NCBI GenBank assembly: GCA_003538625.1
Contig: DPRR01000028.1
Location: forward strand, 248,001 to 312,000
DNA from: Ignavibacteriales bacterium
GTDB lineage: Bacteria > Bacteroidota > Ignavibacteria > Ignavibacteriales > Ignavibacteriaceae
DNA length: 64,000 bases
Reading direction: 5' to 3'
Shown: positions 8,829-18,006 of the stretch, piece by piece
Numbering within the stretch: position 1 is the first letter of the stretch
Layout: every line of letters starts with the position of its first letter
Notes under the pieces: model-generated
Databases searched by the model: none
Told to the model about the DNA's origin: nothing
Seen by the model: only the letters and a program-made list of their open reading frames with translations
Translations under genes and position numbers: made by a program

Positions 8829-9809
8829 ATGAAAGCATTAGTAACTGGCGGAACCGGATTTATCGGAAGTCATCTGGTTGAAAAACTATGTTCTAATAAT
8901 AATTCAGTTAGATGTATTTCAAAAGATTATCTTAATTCAGATCAGCTTGATAAATTAAATATTGAGTTTATTAAAGGTGATCTGTTAAATGGCTCAGTAT
9001 CAGAAGATCTGTTTGATGATATTGATGTGGTGTATCATGTAGCGGGAATAACCCATGCAAAAACAAGAAAAGAATTTTACGAAGGGAATTATCTTGCGAC
9101 AAAAAAACTGATTGAATATTGTATTAATGCTAAATCGAAAATAAAAAGATTTGTTTATGTAAGCAGCTTAACTGCAGTAGGGCCATCCATTGATGGTTAT
9201 GAGGTTGATGAAACCACTCCTTATCATCCGGTTTCGGATTATGGAATGAGTAAAATGATGGCAGAATATGAAATCTTGAAGCACCGCAATAAAATCCCAA
9301 TATCAATAGTCCGTCCTTCCGCGGTTTATGGCCCCAGAGAAAGAGATATGTATTTGTATATGAAATCAATAAAACACGGAGTTCAACTGTTGATTGGGTT
9401 TAACAAAAAATATTTAAACCTTATTTATGTTGATGATCTTGTTGATGGAATTATTATGGCGGCAGAGAAAATAAAAGCAGAGGATGAAATATATTTTTTA
9501 GGATCACAAACTTCTTATCCAAACGAAGATATTGGCAAAGCAATTGCTGAAATACTAAACAGACATCCCTTAAATATTCATTTACCACATTGTATGATTT
9601 TTGGTATTTGCGGAATTGAAGAGCTGCTTGGGAAAATGTGTAATAAACAAATGTATCTTAACATACAAAAGGCAAGAGAACTGGTTCAGAATAACTGGGC
9701 TTGCTCAATAGAAAAAGCAAAATCTCAGTTAGGATTTAATCCGCATATTTCTTTGTATGAAGGATTTCTTAATACTTTTATATGGTATAAAAAAATGGGC
9801 TGGTTATAG
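8829..9809 (+). CDS. NAD-dependent epimerase/dehydratase (extended SDR)
   Basis: This 326-residue extended SDR has TGGTGFIGSHL at the N-terminus, the VSSLTAVGPS strand and YGMSK supplying YxxxK. The later PSAVYGPRERDMY is typical of nucleotide-sugar epimerases. It is a second, clearly diverged SDR in the same operon as the gene at 7106. An AAAGGA ribosome binding site lies upstream. It closes the operon; no clear terminator follows. The exact substrate cannot be told from sequence. Confidence 0.85.
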   Translation: MKALVTGGTGFIGSHLVEKLCSNNNSVRCISKDYLNSDQLDKLNIEFIKGDLLNGSVSEDLFDDIDVVYHVAGITHAKTRKEFYEGNYLATKKLIEYCINAKSKIKRFVYVSSLTAVGPSIDGYEVDETTPYHPVSDYGMSKMMAEYEILKHRNKIPISIVRPSAVYGPRERDMYLYMKSIKHGVQLLIGFNKKYLNLIYVDDLVDGIIMAAEKIKAEDEIYFLGSQTSYPNEDIGKAIAEILNRHPLNIHLPHCMIFGICGIEELLGKMCNKQMYLNIQKARELVQNNWACSIEKAKSQLGFNPHISLYEGFLNTFIWYKKMGWL

Positions 9810-10024
9810 ACCCGCTCGTTTAATTTAGGAATAATATCTGTTTCTTTTCAAACACAACTTAGCCGGCTAATTTTGGATAACATATTCATTTATAAATTAA
9901 ACGGTTAATTATATTTTTTTTTACATTGAATTAAAAAATATAATTTCATTATTAGTCTATCGTATTTGTCTGCGTAACTGATCTATATTTACCATATACT
10001 TTTATTCTTTTACAGAGCAATTAT

Positions 10025-11296
10025 ATGAACGCAGGTAAAATTTATACATTATTTGTTCTATGCTTTTTATGTTCTATAATTATTTTATCAACCGAAGGAT
10101 GTAAAGAAGAAACGTCATTACATTCAGGTGCTGCCTCAACGACACCAAACCGGGATCAGCTCAACGACAGCAGATTTTTTCAATTTGTTACCCGCTTAAC
10201 ATCGCTTCCTGTCGATAGCCGAAAAGAATATCTGCATAATTTTCTTGAAGCAAATCCTGAATCGCCGATTATTGAAAAAGACAGTCTTGCCTGTTTTTAT
10301 TTTTATGGTAAAGCATCATCGGTTTTAATTAATGGTGATATTCAATCAGGCTGGTCAAATCCGGATTCGATGGATATGATCGGATGCGGAGACGAAAATT
10401 TCTTTTACAAAATATACTCATTGCCTTCTGATACCCGAATTGATTACCAATTAATTGTTGATGGTAAAACAATTACTGATCCACGTAACGCAACGATTAC
10501 ACCAAGCGGATTTGGTTATCACTCGCAATGTGCTATGCCTTTTTTTATCCCGAATTCTATAAAGGATTTTCGCTCTAACATCGGGAGAGGTAAAGTGGAT
10601 AGTTTGTTTTTTAAAAGTAAAAAAACTTCTGTCCAGCAACGGATGATAAAAGTTTATACTCCTGCCGGATATGAGCAGACTTCAAATATTCCAACCTTGT
10701 ATGTAAATGACGGTTATAAAGCTATTGAGTATTGTTCCTATGTAAATGTTTTAAATAACCTTATTGCAGATAAAAAAATTGCTCCAGTTATAGTTGTTTT
10801 TATACAATATCAGGATAATGACGAAACTTTTTTTATAGAGAAACCCGAAGATTATATTACAGCAATTTGTGATGAACTCGTTCCACTTATTGAAACCAGA
10901 TATAAAACTTCCTCCTCCCCGCGCAATCGTGCAATAAGCGGAATATCGGCAGGTGCTCATATATCAATATTAACTGTGCTTGAAAGACCGGATGTATTTC
11001 TAAATGCTGCCGGACAATCAACAACCATTACAACAAAGCTTTTTGATGCGATTAATAAATCATCTTCAAATGAGAGTATCCGCAAGTCACTTCGGTTTTA
11101 TTTTGATGTTGGCAGGTTTGATCTCATTTCCGGCGGATTAGATAACTATACTTTTTTATATGCAAATCAGTTAATAGATAAAGAAATGACAAAGGTTGGT
11201 ATCAATCATACATTTAAGATCTACAATGACGGACATCAATGGGCAAACTGGAGAGAAAGAGTTGATAAACTTTTAATTTATCTTTTTGGTATTTAG
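10025..11296 (+). CDS. Esterase-family lipoprotein (Fes/IroE-like alpha/beta hydrolase)
   Basis: This 423-residue protein has a signal peptide ending in a lipobox-like STEGC, so it is probably a lipoprotein. A region around residues 85-160 resembles the carbohydrate-binding-like early domain of enterochelin-esterase-type proteins. The alpha/beta hydrolase core carries the nucleophile motif GISAGAH (near residue 300) and the catalytic histidine in NDGHQW near the C-terminus. Known relatives hydrolyse siderophore, feruloyl or acyl esters; the substrate here is not evident. The gene stands alone and converges on the next gene at a bidirectional terminator. Confidence 0.85.
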   Translation: MNAGKIYTLFVLCFLCSIIILSTEGCKEETSLHSGAASTTPNRDQLNDSRFFQFVTRLTSLPVDSRKEYLHNFLEANPESPIIEKDSLACFYFYGKASSVLINGDIQSGWSNPDSMDMIGCGDENFFYKIYSLPSDTRIDYQLIVDGKTITDPRNATITPSGFGYHSQCAMPFFIPNSIKDFRSNIGRGKVDSLFFKSKKTSVQQRMIKVYTPAGYEQTSNIPTLYVNDGYKAIEYCSYVNVLNNLIADKKIAPVIVVFIQYQDNDETFFIEKPEDYITAICDELVPLIETRYKTSSSPRNRAISGISAGAHISILTVLERPDVFLNAAGQSTTITTKLFDAINKSSSNESIRKSLRFYFDVGRFDLISGGLDNYTFLYANQLIDKEMTKVGINHTFKIYNDGHQWANWRERVDKLLIYLFGI

Positions 11297-11321
11297 TTGT
11301 AATTAAATTTATTAAAAACAA

Positions 11322-11345
11322 AAAGCGGAAAATTAATTCCGCTTT
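11322..11345. terminator. Bidirectional terminator
   Basis: AAAGCGGAA and TTCCGCTTT form a 9-bp stem with a 6-base loop between convergent genes. The minus strand has the better T tract, so it serves the flavodoxin-like gene best. Confidence 0.8.
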
Positions 11346-11428
11346 GCATTTGATTAACCTTATTTCAAAAAATCAAGTATCCGCACAATAAATTATACTA
11401 AAGCTATCTTATTTGTTACCTTAGTTTT

Positions 11429-11848
11429 CTATCCAATAAAATCATTCAATGTCATCTTATCAGAAATAGTTAGCGAGCCGTCCCTTGATGTAAAAGCAAA
11501 TTCCAGTTCGCTGGCTTTACGACCCAGATATTTTTTCATGCTTTTTACAATGCCGCGGGAAAAAAACTTATAAGTGGTAAACAAAGCTGTTTTTATTCCA
11601 TTAAGTGTCGGCAGATTATTTACAAAATCTACCCACTCACTATCGGGATTTTTTGCCGAAAATAATGAACCGTTTTTCCATCCACTAACTAACAGATAAT
11701 CCGCATTTTCCAGTTTATTCGGTTCAAAATTATTGATCGGGATAAGTTCCGCAGCAAGTCCGCGGGCAAGAAGAAAATGTGCTATCTCTTCACCATATCT
11801 TTTAGATGAGCTGTTTTTAGTCTGAAAAATTATTATCGCCTTTTTCAT
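11429..11848 (-). CDS. Flavodoxin-like protein
   Basis: This protein of about 139 residues begins MKKAIIIFQTKNSSSKRYGE, the first strand and phosphate-binding loop of a flavodoxin domain of the HemG-like type. It should bind FMN and act in cytoplasmic redox chemistry. The open frame extends to 11959, but GGAG lies 6 bases before the internal ATG at 11848, and the extra N-terminus has no flavodoxin similarity, so I chose the internal start. The partner is unknown. Confidence 0.75.
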   Translation of the reverse strand: MKKAIIIFQTKNSSSKRYGEEIAHFLLARGLAAELIPINNFEPNKLENADYLLVSGWKNGSLFSAKNPDSEWVDFVNNLPTLNGIKTALFTTYKFFSRGIVKSMKKYLGRKASELEFAFTSRDGSLTISDKMTLNDFIG

Positions 11849-12049
11849 AAGAACTCCGTTATAATTGCTGAGCGAAACGTAAGAATGCAGAATGCAAAAC
11901 TCAATCAATATATTATAAGTGGATATAATTGGTGATAATGCTTTGTTTTTCTTTATCAATAGTAAAGATGAATTTTATACTTGGAGACTTAACATGAACA
12001 GAATTCCTTAAATATAAAGGAATAAATATCCGCAGTGTCAAAAGCGGTT

Positions 12050-13024
12050 TTAGTTTTTCTTTACAGCCATTATTGTTAAATCATCTGTTAGTGAAGCGTT
12101 ACCGGTATATTCTTTATTGTCTTTTAAAAATATTCTAACCATCGCTTCTGCTGAATGATTATGACAACTGGTTAGTAATGATTTTACTCTTGCTTCGCCA
12201 TATTCAATTCCATCTGCAAATGATTCAGTTAATCCATCAGTATAAAGTAGAAGCGAATCTCCTTTTTTTAGAGAAAATTTTTCGACAGTATAAACGGCTT
12301 CGCAAAACAGACCAATGGGAATGCCTGTAGCATCTATAGGTTTTACAATTCCATCCGAAAGAAGCAGCGGTGCATTGTGTCCCGCATTACAAATCTCAAC
12401 TTCCCCTAATGTATTTGCTTTACCGAAAACCATTGTTGCATAATTAGTGTTCATTGTGCTTTCACAAAAAAGACGGTTAGCTTTATCAACCAGTTCATTA
12501 ACACTTAAGCCGAAAGAAAGTAAACTTTTTATCAAAGCATGAAGATGCGACATCATTAATGATGCAGCCACTCCTTTACCGGAAACATCGCCGAGCACAA
12601 ACAGCACTGAGTTGTCGGCCATCTGAATAATGTCACAGAAATCACCGCTGACCGGACCCGCGGGTTCATAATGATAGCTCAATTCCCATCCATTAACATA
12701 AAGATTATTTTGCGGCAGCAGATTCCTCTGGATCTTTGAAGCAAACTCAAGATCAAGTTCAAGTGCCTTTTGCTGATGTGCATTCAGATCTTCCAAACAT
12801 ACTGTTACAAGAGGATCGGCGGCAAGACGTTCTGCTTCAATTTCACCTTTACAAATCTCACATATTCCATAAGAACCATTATCAATCCTTTCAAGAGCGG
12901 CATCCACCTGTTTAAGAAGATCGAGAAGATGTGTTGAGTTTGGTATGTTTTTGTTTGTATGAAGAAGTCTTTCGCGTCTTTCGCTAAGCTGATTTTTTAT
13001 AGGAGATAAATAAGCTGAGTCCAT
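12050..13024 (-). CDS. DksA/TraR-type zinc finger fused to SpoIIE/PP2C phosphatase
   Basis: This 324-residue protein has an N-terminal coiled region, then a DksA/TraR-like zinc finger with C55-x2-C58 and C76; the expected fourth cysteine position is Asp79. Residues about 90-324 form a SpoIIE/RsbU-type PP2C phosphatase with VLGDVSGKGVAA and LLYTDGLTES metal-binding motifs. Such phosphatases dephosphorylate anti-sigma-factor antagonists in stress signalling. Joining it to a DksA-like finger suggests a link to transcription, which is inference. GGAAG precedes the ATG. No anti-sigma gene is adjacent. Confidence 0.85.
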   Translation of the reverse strand: MDSAYLSPIKNQLSERRERLLHTNKNIPNSTHLLDLLKQVDAALERIDNGSYGICEICKGEIEAERLAADPLVTVCLEDLNAHQQKALELDLEFASKIQRNLLPQNNLYVNGWELSYHYEPAGPVSGDFCDIIQMADNSVLFVLGDVSGKGVAASLMMSHLHALIKSLLSFGLSVNELVDKANRLFCESTMNTNYATMVFGKANTLGEVEICNAGHNAPLLLSDGIVKPIDATGIPIGLFCEAVYTVEKFSLKKGDSLLLYTDGLTESFADGIEYGEARVKSLLTSCHNHSAEAMVRIFLKDNKEYTGNASLTDDLTIMAVKKN

Positions 13025-13190
13025 TTTATTCTTCCTGTTTTAAACTTTTGATAAATAATATAGTGTGAAAATAAAATCAATTCAAATGTTATTTTTAAGA
13101 AGGGATAGGGGAGAACAGTATAATGTTTTTTTTACATAAATAATTTTTTTTAAGTGATGGTCTCTTCGACAATAATACAGTATCAATAAA

Positions 13191-13218
13191 AAAGGCTGTC
13201 TGATTTTTGACAGCCTTT
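13191..13218 (-). terminator. Rho-independent terminator
   Basis: AAAGGCTGTC and GACAGCCTTT form a 10-bp stem, followed on the minus strand by a T run. It ends the lipoprotein gene at 13238. Confidence 0.85.
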
Positions 13219-13237
13219 ACTATTGAGTTTTTTCAAA

Positions 13238-13894
13238 TTATCTCTGCAAAGTAAATAATTTGATGTCTTTCAAATTAAGTTTCTCCGATTTAGGAAAATC
13301 AAATCCCTCCGATTGTGGTTTTCCGAGAAATATAAGCTGTGTTCCTTCAGAAGCAATTAGCTGTCCGTAAAGTTGATCCATATTTAAAGGAAATTGCTGC
13401 GAATTTACTTTAGCATAGCTTCCGCCGTCTGACCATCCCCTTACTCCCAATCCATTGAATAACTGAGATTGTGAGTATGGCTGAACATTAATTCCTGCAG
13501 AAAATGTAGGCACGTAGTTGTATAACTTTATTCCTTTAATTTCTTTTTCATCTAAACCGCTAATAAAATAAGAACCTTTTTCTGATGAACCCAGAAACGC
13601 CATTACTGCTCCTTTTACATCAACAAAATCCAAAGTTGCAAATAAATGTGTATTCATTCTTGCGGATCTGTCATCAATATTTATTACAAGTCCGCCTTTT
13701 TCATTATGCCAGGTAACGCTGGCGCTTTTTAACTCAGGGAAAGTCTGATAAAGTTTATACGGGTATGATTGTACATCACCTGCGGTTTTTTCTATCTGCG
13801 ATGCAAATGGTGATGTAATATCCTGTTCTGTATTTGAACAGGCTGCAAACACTAAAGCAAATGATATAGCGAAAAGATAAATTGTCTTTTTCAT
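13238..13894 (-). CDS. Putative lipoprotein, unknown function
   Basis: This 218-residue protein starts with a lipoprotein signal peptide ending FAACS, so Cys19 is the likely lipidated residue. The remainder is a soluble domain I do not recognise, with no clear motif. GGAG precedes the ATG and a terminator follows directly, so it is a single-gene unit. Confidence 0.75.
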   Translation of the reverse strand: MKKTIYLFAISFALVFAACSNTEQDITSPFASQIEKTAGDVQSYPYKLYQTFPELKSASVTWHNEKGGLVINIDDRSARMNTHLFATLDFVDVKGAVMAFLGSSEKGSYFISGLDEKEIKGIKLYNYVPTFSAGINVQPYSQSQLFNGLGVRGWSDGGSYAKVNSQQFPLNMDQLYGQLIASEGTQLIFLGKPQSEGFDFPKSEKLNLKDIKLFTLQR

Positions 13895-14148
13895 TACGGA
13901 CTCCTTTTTATTTTTATTTTAACTATTAAACATTTTATAAAATGAACACACAATTTTTTTTCCCGGGTTGTGTTATTCGTATTTAATGAAGTAGTATCGT
14001 CCACGATAAAAAAGTGACAGGAAATTATTTAAGAGTGAATTGCATCACCGTATTTTTCTTTAACTAACCCAGGGATACAAATAATTGATGCGGAAGGTTA
14101 TCCGGTAAAAGTTCAATGAGAAATGTTTTAACTAATAATTAATATTAA

Positions 14149-14643
14149 CTATCTGGCAGCTTTTTGCTTTACAGAAAAATCCTGATTTGAAAATGGCGGA
14201 GTATCAGGAATTTTTACAACGTTAAACCCAAACTTTACTGATTGATGACACGCATTGCAGGTGTTTGTTAAATCAGTAAAACTTTTAACAAATAATTTTT
14301 GATCTTGCTGCCTGATTGATACTCTTACACTATCCATTGCAGGATTTAAAATACTGAGTACTTTTGTTTCGGGTCGTTCCTGCTGATATTTTTTAATTGC
14401 ATCAATTGTTTCGGATATTTCATTTAACTCAAAATCAGCCAGCGCCCAGTTTTGGTACTTGCCTGCAAACCACAATTTTGCGTGATGAATTTGTACATTT
14501 GTCATAAACTCACCAAAGCCCGGTTTATAAGTATCCAATGCCATCGCTTCAGGGTTATTAACTTTTTCTTTCACATTACTGGAATCATTACAAGAAACAA
14601 AAAGTAAAAGCGAAATAAATAATAAAAACATATACTTTATCAT
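14149..14643 (-). CDS. Monoheme cytochrome lipoprotein
   Basis: This lipoprotein of about 164 residues has a lipobox at LLFVSC and one heme motif CNACH about 30 residues from the C-terminus. The layout of a helical bundle with a late CxxCH resembles cytochrome c-prime-like proteins, which bind small gases or shuttle electrons. An in-frame ATG at 14655 exists, but GGAAAG is correctly spaced only for the ATG at 14643. It stands alone. The function is inferred from the heme motif only. Confidence 0.75.
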   Translation of the reverse strand: MIKYMFLLFISLLLFVSCNDSSNVKEKVNNPEAMALDTYKPGFGEFMTNVQIHHAKLWFAGKYQNWALADFELNEISETIDAIKKYQQERPETKVLSILNPAMDSVRVSIRQQDQKLFVKSFTDLTNTCNACHQSVKFGFNVVKIPDTPPFSNQDFSVKQKAAR

Positions 14644-14830
14644 AATGCTTTCCATTCATAATGTTATTAATAAATTTAACTTAAGGTAAATTTTATAAAC
14701 GCATATAACCAAAAATTGTTTACTTGCTTTAAATCACTAAATGTGGTGATTTAATATCAATCTTAAAATCGATACTAAAATTGTGTGTGTGTTTGAATAT
14801 AGGACAAATTTTTAATCCGTTACGGCAGGA

Positions 14831-15658
14831 TTACCATTGGTTTGGATTTGAATGCACGGGTTTATTATAAATAACATAATTTGATAACTCCTTTAAATCA
14901 TAATCTTCATTTATATAAATTTCTTTATCCCAGCTTGAAGTTGCCAGGCCGACTAAAAGACCTATCGCTGTGCCGAGAGCTCCTGCAAAAACTGCGGCTA
15001 CGCTTCCCTTTTCTTCGGCACTCATTGCCATACAGCTTTCTTTAGGATCATCACCATCTGCAGAACCTGTTGCATAACCTGTTAATGCACCGATCAAACA
15101 TCCTAATCCCATTCCTGCCAGTATGTTTGATTGACCTGCAATATAAACTGATTGTATTTTGTTTTTTGGAAAAACTCTGCTGATAATTGCATTATAATCC
15201 GGAGAATCTTCTTCGTTAGATTTACGTTTTAACAGAACAAGTTTATCGCTGTTAACATAACCTAACACTCCGCTGTATTTTAAACTGTCTCTGGTTGTAA
15301 CTATAACAACAGTTCCATCTTCAAACAATTGGGGTTCATTAGTTTCAATGTCATAAACTTCTGAGCGCAGCTTATTTAATAAACTGCTGTTAAATATTAT
15401 TGATGTATCAGCCGGGGAGTTATTATTGTCTGTGTAGTTTATCTTAACAACAAGCAGGGAATCATTTCTTAAATAAAACTTTGCACTATTAAAGTTCTTG
15501 TAAGATTGCAGATCGATTGATCTTATTTTACAACTTTCGTTTTCATCAACTGTTTGACCAATTGAGTTTGAAATCATTACCAGGCTATCGGTTTGCTGCG
15601 GAGCTACATTAGCGGTTATAAATATCAATATCAACAATGGGAGGATTAAAGTTTTCAT
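14831..15658 (-). CDS. Exported protein with glycine-zipper region, unknown function
   Basis: This 275-residue protein has a signal peptide (ending near ANVAPQQ), a soluble middle region, and two glycine-rich hydrophobic stretches (about 178-200 and 215-240) of the GxxxG glycine-zipper kind that can associate with membranes. I do not recognise a named family. It is a single gene in an AT-rich setting. Confidence 0.7.
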   Translation of the reverse strand: MKTLILPLLILIFITANVAPQQTDSLVMISNSIGQTVDENESCKIRSIDLQSYKNFNSAKFYLRNDSLLVVKINYTDNNNSPADTSIIFNSSLLNKLRSEVYDIETNEPQLFEDGTVVIVTTRDSLKYSGVLGYVNSDKLVLLKRKSNEEDSPDYNAIISRVFPKNKIQSVYIAGQSNILAGMGLGCLIGALTGYATGSADGDDPKESCMAMSAEEKGSVAAVFAGALGTAIGLLVGLATSSWDKEIYINEDYDLKELSNYVIYNKPVHSNPNQW

Positions 15659-15939
15659 TTTAATCTCAGGTTTATTTATGCAAAAGTAATTAAATCCCCT
15701 TAACCTGTTGTCACAGAAATGTAAAAATGTTCTTTTCTATCATTTCACCTTCTTTGTCATTGCCTGTGCTGCAAAGCAATCTGTCCAATCCTGTTTTAGC
15801 TTTTTTAATTCAGTCTGCCAAATAATTTCCAAATATATACAGTTGTTTTTTGTCATCTTTTTTTTATTTTTTATCGGAAAGCGGATTTAATATATAAATC
15901 CGGTTTAAATTTTATAATTAAATTTTATAGGAGGCACCT

Positions 15940-16470
15940 ATGTACAAATATTTTTTGTCCCTTTTAGTATTAGTATCCATACCCTTACTAACTTATGGTC
16001 AGCCAATGGATAGTGGATCGATGGATGCAAAATATAAATCGATGTATAACGATGTGTTGAATGCATTGACAAGCGGTAAGACCGACGGGCTGGATAAATA
16101 TATTGCACCCGACTTTATCGAACACGATCCAAGCCCTGTGATGTCAACTAAAACCGGGCTCGCACGGATTAAAGATGACTTTGCTGAATACCATAAAGTT
16201 TTTCCCGATATGAAAGCAAAGGTACACAGTATAGCTGTTGATGGTGATTATCTTTTTGCTTACCTGACTTTTACCGGCACAACTTCGGAACCATATATGG
16301 GTATGCCTGCGGGTCATCAAATGACTATGAACTCTGTTGACGTTATCCGTTTTAAAGGTGATAAGGCAGTTGAGCACTGGGGATTTACTTCAAACTCGGA
16401 TATGATGAATATGATGCCTAAAGAAAAAATGATGGATAAAAAGATGGATAATAAATCGGGTAAAATGTAG
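15940..16470 (+). CDS. Exported SnoaL-like (NTF2-fold) protein
   Basis: This 176-residue protein has a signal peptide (ending near TYGQP) and a SnoaL/ester-cyclase-like NTF2 fold, seen in FIEHDPSP, the KAKVHSIAVDGDYLFAYLTF strand region and the late DVIRFKGDKAVEHWGF. The C-terminus is a Met/Lys-rich tail (MMPKEKMMDKKMDNK). AGGAGG precedes the ATG. Small-molecule binding or isomerisation is likely for the family; the substrate is unknown. A palindromic element begins 26 bases after the stop. Confidence 0.8.
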   Translation: MYKYFLSLLVLVSIPLLTYGQPMDSGSMDAKYKSMYNDVLNALTSGKTDGLDKYIAPDFIEHDPSPVMSTKTGLARIKDDFAEYHKVFPDMKAKVHSIAVDGDYLFAYLTFTGTTSEPYMGMPAGHQMTMNSVDVIRFKGDKAVEHWGFTSNSDMMNMMPKEKMMDKKMDNKSGKM

Positions 16471-16495
16471 AGTAGTGTTCATAAAAATTATAAAT

Positions 16496-16635
16496 GAGGC
16501 TGTCTCAAAAGACACAATTTGTCAGTCTGAGCCCTGCCTGTCCGGCAGGCAGGTTGTCGAAGACTTAAATTATATTGCTAAATCACACTTCGACAGGCTC
16601 AGTGTGACAGTAAGAATTACGCTTGAGACAGCCTC
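16496..16635. repeat. 140-bp inverted-repeat (MITE-like) element, copy 1
   Basis: The ends GAGGCTGTCTCAA and TTGAGACAGCCTC are a perfect 13-bp terminal inverted repeat. Inside lie TGAGCC and TGTCGAAG facing CTTCGACAGGCTCA, so the whole unit can fold into a long hairpin. A second copy lies at 17729-17867. No transposase is encoded. Confidence 0.8.
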
Positions 16636-16713
16636 GTTTTTTTTTGCTAAAAATTTTCTGCTCATTGTCATTCCCCCGAAGGTGGGAATTTTAAATACAA
16701 TCATCCAAAACAA

Positions 16714-17250
16714 TTAATCTTTTTCTTTACTATCGAACTCCATACGTTTGGCTACTACGGTTCCTTGGTTGTTGTAAACTATCTGCTTTCCGTTTTGATC
16801 AAATAAGTTAAAATTAATTGTTGAGCTGTATGACTTTCCATCTTCTGAGAGAGTAATTTTTTCTAAAAGCACCCCGTAACCGGCATTAGTAAATCCACCG
16901 GTTTTAACAAGATCTTCAAAAGTAGCGGGAACTTTATTCCAGTAAAATTCATACCTGGCTTCATATTGTTTATCGCCGTTCTTCTTCCATATTCCATAAG
17001 CAGGTGGAGTAGGAGGAACACCATCATAATTGGAGGATTCTGTCATGGTGCCGCCTGCGTTAAAGACATACATAAATTCAAAATCTTTTATTGCTGCATA
17101 TTCACCGTTATTAAACTGAACTTTTCCTTTCCAGGCTCCGACAATATTAATGTTGCGGTCTCTGGTTTTACTGCAGGCAATTAATAATGAGAAAAGTAAA
17201 AATATTGTAAGGATAGAAATTACCCGCAGAGTGAATATCCGTTTTTTCAT
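16714..17250 (-). CDS. Putative lipoprotein, unknown function
   Basis: This 178-residue protein has a signal peptide ending in a lipobox (LLIACS) and a soluble domain with a lipocalin-like opening (NIVGAWKGKVQF) rich in beta strands. I cannot assign a function. GGAGCG precedes the ATG. It sits between the two copies of the 140-bp repeat element. Confidence 0.7.
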   Translation of the reverse strand: MKKRIFTLRVISILTIFLLFSLLIACSKTRDRNINIVGAWKGKVQFNNGEYAAIKDFEFMYVFNAGGTMTESSNYDGVPPTPPAYGIWKKNGDKQYEARYEFYWNKVPATFEDLVKTGGFTNAGYGVLLEKITLSEDGKSYSSTINFNLFDQNGKQIVYNNQGTVVAKRMEFDSKEKD

Positions 17251-17340
17251 AGCGCTCCTTTAGTTAAACTTTTTAATTACTGTTTAAGATAGAAAGATTG
17301 AGGGTATTGTTAAAATTTTATAAGATTTATTTAAACGAGG

Positions 17341-17571
17341 TTTCATTCTAAGGAATGTACGTTTCATTTCAAGGAACGTACGTTTTATATCAAGGAACAT
17401 ACGTTTCATACTAAGGAACGTACGTTGTATTTGAAGGAACGTACATTTCATTTCAAGGAATATACGTTTCCTTCTAAGGAATGTACGTTTTATTCTAAGG
17501 AACATACGTTTCATACTAAGGAACGTACGTTTTATATCAAGGAATATACATTTCATTCTAAGGAATGTACG
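17341..17571. repeat. 21-bp tandem repeat array, 11 units
   Basis: AAGGAA recurs every 21 bases exactly, at 17350, 17371, 17392, 17413, 17434, 17455, 17476, 17497, 17518, 17539 and 17560. Most units contain a full or one-mismatch AACGTACGTT palindrome followed by a T-rich segment. Both strands are open in one frame and would encode 7-residue repeats, but neither frame has a ribosome binding site or a recognisable fold. I regard it as a DNA repeat. Confidence 0.85.
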
Positions 17572-17728
17572 TTGTGTTTGTGTTTATCTTTGATTTTGGT
17601 TAAAATTGTAAGGAAAGGGGTTTGTGTTTTTTAAAGAGAGGATAAGGGAACACCTCCCGGCTGATGGACTGTGAGGCGGAACGGACCTAAATGTTTTTAT
17701 TACAAGTGAAAAGAAACCCCACCCGACC

Positions 17729-17867
17729 GAGGCTGTCTCAAAAGGCACAATTTGTCAGTCTGAGCCCTGCCTGTCCGGCAGGCAGGTTGTCGAAGACTTA
17801 AATTATATTGCTAAATCACACTTCGACAGGCTTAGTGTGACAGTAATAATTACTTTTGAGACAGCCC
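17729..17867. repeat. 140-bp inverted-repeat (MITE-like) element, copy 2
   Basis: It is nearly identical to 16496-16635, with a handful of substitutions spread over the length. It has the same GGCTGTCTCAAAAG and CTTTTGAGACAGCC ends and the same internal palindrome insertion. It lies just before the accessory island. Confidence 0.8.
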
Positions 17868-18006
17868 CGAAGAATGATGAGGGGGGGGATGTTGATAAGG
17901 CAAACCAGATAACTATTTAAAGCAAATTATAAGATTTCTTTCTCCGGTTGAAATGATAAATATAATTTGCAAAAAATCTTATGCATATAATATTATAGGA
18001 GGTTTT

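Noticed and set aside
15708..15890. 60-residue plus-strand frame containing VIACAAKQS
   Set aside because: The peptide comes from a repeat-like TCATTGCCTGTGCTGCAAAGCAATCT sequence, and no ribosome binding site precedes it.
17341..17571. CRISPR array
   Set aside because: Units are contiguous 21-bp repeats with no unique spacers, and no cas genes are in the window.
17284..17634. Two open frames on opposite strands over the 21-bp array, encoding 7-residue repeats
   Set aside because: Both follow automatically from a 21-bp period (seven codons) without stops. Neither has a ribosome binding site or a fold, so I treat the array as DNA repeat, not gene.
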